From: Syntrophomonadaceae bacterium | GTDB lineage: Bacteria; Bacillota; Dethiobacteria; DTU022 | Assembly (NCBI GenBank): GCA_003564055.1 | Contig: PWSG01000176.1 | Span: forward strand, 1-8,036 | Direction: 5' to 3' | Length of the DNA: 8,036 nucleotides | Shown: piece after piece, positions 7,397 through 8,036 of the stretch | How the letters are laid out: each line of letters begins with the position of its first letter | Position numbering within the stretch: the stretch's first letter is position 1 | The notes under the pieces: generated by a model | What the model was told of the DNA's origin: nothing | The model's database searches: none | Seen by the model: the letters and a program-made list of their open reading frames with translations, nothing else | Made by a program: the position numbers and the translations under genes

Positions 7397-7855
7397 GTGG
7401 AAAAAGTTGTCACAAAGAATCGCAAGGCCTGGCATGATTATCACATTGATGAGACTTTTGAGGTCGGCATAGTTCTTACCGGAACAGAAGTTAAGTCCAT
7501 CCGTAACGCCAGAGTTAACCTTAAAGACAGCTATGCCCGGGTTGAAGGTGGAGAATTATTCCTGTATAATATGCATATAAGCCCTTATGAGCCGGGTAAC
7601 CGCTTTAACCATGATCCCTTACGGGTTAGAAAATTGCTGATGCATAAAATAGAAATTGCGCGTTTAGGCGGTAAAACACAGGAAAAAGGCCTGGCCTTGA
7701 TCCCGCTCAAAGTTTACATAAAACAGGGTTTGGTAAAAATTGAACTGGGGCTGGCCCGGGGCAAAAAGCTCTATGACAAAAGGCGAGATATTGCAGATCG
7801 GGACAGCAAGCGCGAGATGGAAAGAAGTTTTCGGGAAAGACAAAAAGAAATTTAA
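7397..7855 (+). CDS. smpB: SsrA-binding protein SmpB
   Basis: SmpB binds the tRNA-like domain of tmRNA and delivers alanyl-tmRNA to ribosomes stalled on mRNAs without stop codons, its C-terminal tail occupying the empty mRNA channel. The 152-residue product is full length. It shows [20 protein letters not shown] (8-27), GTEVKSIR (29-36), NLKDSYARV (41-49), the HISPYEPGN segment (60-68), GKKLYDKR (122-129) and a basic C-terminal tail (about 130-152) predicted to be helical. The open frame extends upstream to 7331, inside the nitroreductase gene. The GTG at 7397 gives the family N-terminus and lies 10 bases after GGCGGG (7381-7386), a modest SD. The gene begins 31 bases after the nitroreductase stop, with no terminator between, and ends 4 bases before ssrA. 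Confidence 0.96.
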   Translation: MEKVVTKNRKAWHDYHIDETFEVGIVLTGTEVKSIRNARVNLKDSYARVEGGELFLYNMHISPYEPGNRFNHDPLRVRKLLMHKIEIARLGGKTQEKGLALIPLKVYIKQGLVKIELGLARGKKLYDKRRDIADRDSKREMERSFRERQKEI

Positions 7856-7859
7856 ATTT

Positions 7860-8036
7860 GGGGGCGTTAAGGATTCGACGGGGGTTGTAGAAGCAGGAGC
7901 GGCAAGTCCAGGACCATGCCCTGGTAAAAACATGGAACGGCTATAAACGCCAAACCGAATTACGCACTCGCTGCTTAAATAAAAGCAGCGCATCCCTCCT
8001 TTCCCCGGCCGGGGGAAAGATCAGGGGTGTCACTAA
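7860..8036 (+). ncRNA. ssrA: tmRNA (10Sa RNA), 5' half; 3' end outside window
   Basis: tmRNA acts as a tRNA and then an mRNA to release stalled ribosomes and tag the unfinished protein for proteolysis. The 5' end GGGGGCG (7860-7866) would form the 7-bp acceptor arm with the missing 3' end. It is followed by the hallmark TTAAGGATTCGACGGGG. Pseudoknot 1 is clear: CCAGG (7908-7912) pairs with CCTGG (7920-7924), while CCATG (7914-7918) pairs with CATGG (7931-7935). Thirteen bases later the tag frame starts. The helix carrying the stop codon pairs CGCTGCTT (7969-7976) with AAGCAGCG (7983-7990). A further nested structure pairs CATCCCT (7991-7997) with AGGGGTG (8023-8029), and CTTTCCCC (7999-8006) with GGGGAAAG (8012-8019); this is probably part of pseudoknot 2. 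The remaining pseudoknots, T-arm and CCA end lie beyond the right edge. Confidence 0.96.
7949..7978 (+). other. tmRNA proteolysis-tag reading frame (AKPNYALAA)
   Basis: After the upstream element TATAAAC, the resume codon GCC (7949-7951) opens nine codons reading A-K-P-N-Y-A-L-A-A, then TAA (7976-7978). Preceded by the alanine charged on tmRNA, this is the degradation tag. The YALAA end is the usual ClpX-recognised form. The frame is fixed by the conserved ending and by the stop codon lying at the loop of the following helix. The first codon is inferred from its position after TAAAC and pseudoknot 1. Confidence 0.88.

Noticed and set aside
1..8036. Search for CRISPR arrays, insertion sequences, phage or defence genes, tRNA genes and riboswitches
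   Set aside because: No spaced direct repeats, transposase motifs, tRNA cloverleafs or recognisable riboswitch cores were seen. The window is nearly filled by conserved housekeeping genes on one strand.

Overview
This window is a compact, all-plus-strand stretch of housekeeping genes from what looks like an anaerobic, Clostridia-type Firmicute. The basis is the gene order: lower-glycolysis genes pgk-tpiA-gpmI-eno, followed by secG, rnr, smpB and ssrA. That order, strong Shine-Dalgarno (SD) sites, heavy use of TTG and GTG starts, and sigma-A-type promoters all fit low-to-moderate GC Gram-positives. I cannot name a genus from sequence alone.

Layout. Bases 1-317 are the C-terminal end of phosphoglycerate kinase, cut by the window edge. 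After an unusually long 195-base spacer with potential RNA hairpins come tpiA (513-1274, TTG start), gpmI (1277-2806, TTG, 2 bases after tpiA) and eno (2824-4098, ATG). A promoter at 4126-4154, overlapped by a bulged inverted repeat, precedes secG (4202-4426, GTG). A clear intrinsic terminator follows at 4456-4486. Next is rnr (probably 4560-6734, TTG), with a perfect -10 box and a small perfect inverted repeat ahead of it. A nitroreductase-family gene (6829-7365) with its own promoter (6740-6768) sits between rnr and smpB (7397-7855, GTG). Four bases after the smpB stop begins ssrA (tmRNA, from 7860), which runs off the right edge. Pseudoknot 1, the complete tag reading frame (AKPNYALAA) and the stop-codon helix are all visible.

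How the genes work together. The left half encodes the triose-phosphate part of glycolysis from 1,3-bisphosphoglycerate to phosphoenolpyruvate, plus triose-phosphate isomerase. The right half is an RNA and protein quality-control block. SmpB and tmRNA rescue stalled ribosomes, RNase R degrades structured RNA including trans-translation-released mRNA, and SecG belongs to the SecYEG export channel. The nitroreductase is the only accessory-looking gene.

I looked for a previously undescribed system and did not find one; every gene belongs to a well-known family. The points worth a second look are regulatory: the structured pgk-tpiA spacer, inverted repeats overlapping promoters, start-codon and SD choice, the nitroreductase insertion, and the tmRNA tag sequence.
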